The notes under the pieces: model-generated
Seen by the model: the letters and a program-made list of their open reading frames with translations, nothing else
Databases searched by the model: none
What the model was told of the DNA's origin: nothing
Program-made: the position numbers and the translations under genes
Shown: positions 5,654 to 6,831 of the stretch, in pieces
Position numbering within the stretch: position 1 is the first letter of the stretch
Layout of the letters: each line of letters begins with the position of its first letter
Assembly: GCA_946999025.1 (NCBI GenBank)
Contig: CAMQBP010000104.1
Location: forward strand, 1 to 6,831
Direction of reading: 5' to 3'
Source: an uncultured Prevotella sp.
GTDB lineage: Bacteria; Bacteroidota; Bacteroidia; Bacteroidales; Bacteroidaceae
DNA: 6,831 nucleotides

Positions 5654-6831
5654 TTGGAATACTCAGATAGCGAATTACAGCAAATAAGGAATGTCATTAC
5701 ATCCGAACAGAACGTAGGCGAAGCCTTGAAAAGCCTTCTTTCTTTTATCAAAGCGAATAAACTTCACGCATTTGATGCGCGTATCAGTCGCATTGAGAGC
5801 GATTACGAACTCATGAAGTCTTACATGCGCAAGGGGCTGAATGACCCCCAGTTTGAGGAGGTTTACGACCGTTTGTTGAAAGCACTGTATGTCCTGAACG
5901 CTGACGTGCAGTTGGCTGTGTTCCTCAACGAAAACCCTTCCTACCAAGCAGCCTATATGGACGTGCAGTCACTGGATGCCGATTTTGACGCGATTAAGAC
6001 GCGATTGGAGGCGTTCGTGCAGGATATAGCGTTGCTCTCGCTCGAGCCTCAGGATGCGCAGAAGGCCAAAAAACAGGAACTTTACGACCGACATCAGCAA
6101 TATGTCAAAAAGCTTTTCAACGCCTTGCTGGTGTCTCCGCAATGGAATGAAAGCACGGCTAAGTTCGCCCAAGACCTGCTTTTGTCGCCCACCATCGACG
6201 CCATTGACGCCCAATTGTTGCTGAGTGGCGTGATGTTGTCGGTCATCCAACTGTTCGACATCCATCAGTTTCAGACGTTGGTGCAGGTCTATCGCCAGGC
6301 AACCGAGCCACATCTCAGGCAACGGGCGTTGGTAGGCATCGTGCTGTCGTTGCCGGAAAACGAGGGAGACATCTATCCCGAGATACAGCAGGCCATCAAC
6401 ACTTTGTGTCAGGATGAGCAAACTTGCCGTGAATTGGTGGAGTTGCAATTGCAAATGTTCTACTGTATGAACGCCGATGCCGATAATGAAAAGCTGCAAA
6501 AAGACATCATTCCCAGCCTCATGAAAGGCAGTAACATCAGCATTTCGCGTGCGGGCATCGTGGAAAAAGAAGAAGATGAGGTAGATGAAATGCTCAACCC
6601 GGGGGCAGCAGACAAGGCCATGGAGGAGATGGAACGCAACTTCAACCAAATGATGAAGATGCAGAAGGCTGGGTCGGACATCTATTTCGGTGGCTTCTCA
6701 CAAATGAAACGGTTTGCGTTCTTCACCACATTGAGCAACTGGTTCGTACCTTTCTACGAAGATCATCCTGAACTCAGGCAGGTGAACGACAAACTGGGTG
6801 GCAACAAATTCATGCAGTTGTTGCTCGAGAG
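5654..6831 (+). CDS. Unidentified acidic, mostly helical protein, 3' end outside the window
   Basis: An uninterrupted plus-strand frame runs from the stop at 5627 to the window edge; at least 392 residues are visible and the C-terminus is missing. I do not recognise a named family, though it resembles conserved Bacteroidales proteins of unknown or tetratricopeptide-type annotation (memory only). It is rich in Leu, Gln, Asp and Glu with many amphipathic helix patterns and has no signal peptide or clear membrane segment, suggesting a soluble cytoplasmic protein. Visible marks are an acidic EKEEDEVDE at 304-312, a Met-rich MEEMERNFNQMMKMQ at 323-337, and an aromatic FFTTLSNWFVPFYEDHPEL at 356-374. 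No ATG occurs in frame before 5813, yet the preceding codons (EYSDSELQQI, then ALKSLLSFIKANK) read as genuine protein. TTG 5654 is therefore taken as start; ATT 5651 or ATA 5642 are other candidates. It lies 37 nt after the lipoprotein gene, possibly in one operon. Confidence 0.75.
   Translation, partial: MEYSDSELQQIRNVITSEQNVGEALKSLLSFIKANKLHAFDARISRIESDYELMKSYMRKGLNDPQFEEVYDRLLKALYVLNADVQLAVFLNENPSYQAAYMDVQSLDADFDAIKTRLEAFVQDIALLSLEPQDAQKAKKQELYDRHQQYVKKLFNALLVSPQWNESTAKFAQDLLLSPTIDAIDAQLLLSGVMLSVIQLFDIHQFQTLVQVYRQATEPHLRQRALVGIVLSLPENEGDIYPEIQQAINTLCQDEQTCRELVELQLQMFYCMNADADNEKLQKDIIPSLMKGSNISISRAGIVEKEEDEVDEMLNPGAADKAMEEMERNFNQMMKMQKAGSDIYFGGFSQMKRFAFFTTLSNWFVPFYEDHPELRQVNDKLGGNKFMQLLLE

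Noticed and set aside
5969..6649. 226-codon open frame on the minus strand
   Set aside because: The plus-strand frame is open across the whole stretch and far beyond, with coherent helical protein composition. The minus frame is a His/Gln/Leu-rich mirror of it.
1..6831. A novel multi-gene system (defence island, CRISPR, mobile element, biosynthetic cluster)
   Set aside because: No direct-repeat array, transposase, integrase, toxin-antitoxin pair or linked pathway genes are visible; four of the five genes belong to common bacterial families.

Overview
The window looks like chromosomal housekeeping DNA from a Bacteroidota bacterium, most likely a Prevotella-type member of the Bacteroidales. 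This rests on three things. The outer-membrane assembly protein is a lipoprotein of the TamL type typical of that phylum. Four places upstream of genes carry the Bacteroidota sigma-factor box TAnnTTTG, and Shine-Dalgarno sequences are absent or weak. Several genes use GTG or TTG starts or have no ATG near the apparent start. The genus is an inference from general protein resemblance; no search was possible.

Layout from left to right. (1) 1-783, minus: a complete SpoU/TrmH-family RNA 2'-O-ribose methyltransferase. (2) 784-912: a divergent intergenic region with a promoter for each flanking gene. (3) 913-3180, plus: an Omp85-superfamily TamA-like outer-membrane lipoprotein (TamL) with POTRA domains and a beta-barrel. 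(4) 3181-3246: a short convergent gap with no convincing terminator. (5) 3247-4632, minus: the DNA-repair ATPase RadA/Sms, complete with zinc finger, Walker motifs, KNRFG and Lon-like domain. (6) 4633-4707: an AT-rich divergent promoter region containing a perfect 9-bp-arm palindrome that overlaps promoter elements for both directions. (7) 4708-5616, plus: an NMT1/SsuA-like substrate-binding lipoprotein without transporter partners in view. (8) 5654 to the window end, plus: an unidentified, largely helical, acidic protein, cut by the window edge and lacking an ATG at its apparent start.

The genes do not form one pathway. RNA modification, outer-membrane biogenesis, recombination repair and small-molecule binding are neighbours. 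The only plausible operon is the substrate-binding lipoprotein followed 37 nt later by the unidentified gene. I see no mobile element, CRISPR array, RNA gene or phage signature, and no evidence for a new multi-gene defence or metabolic system. The points most worth following up are the symmetric radA/lipoprotein promoter, the predicted leaderless mRNA of the lipoprotein, and the unidentified last gene with its non-ATG start.
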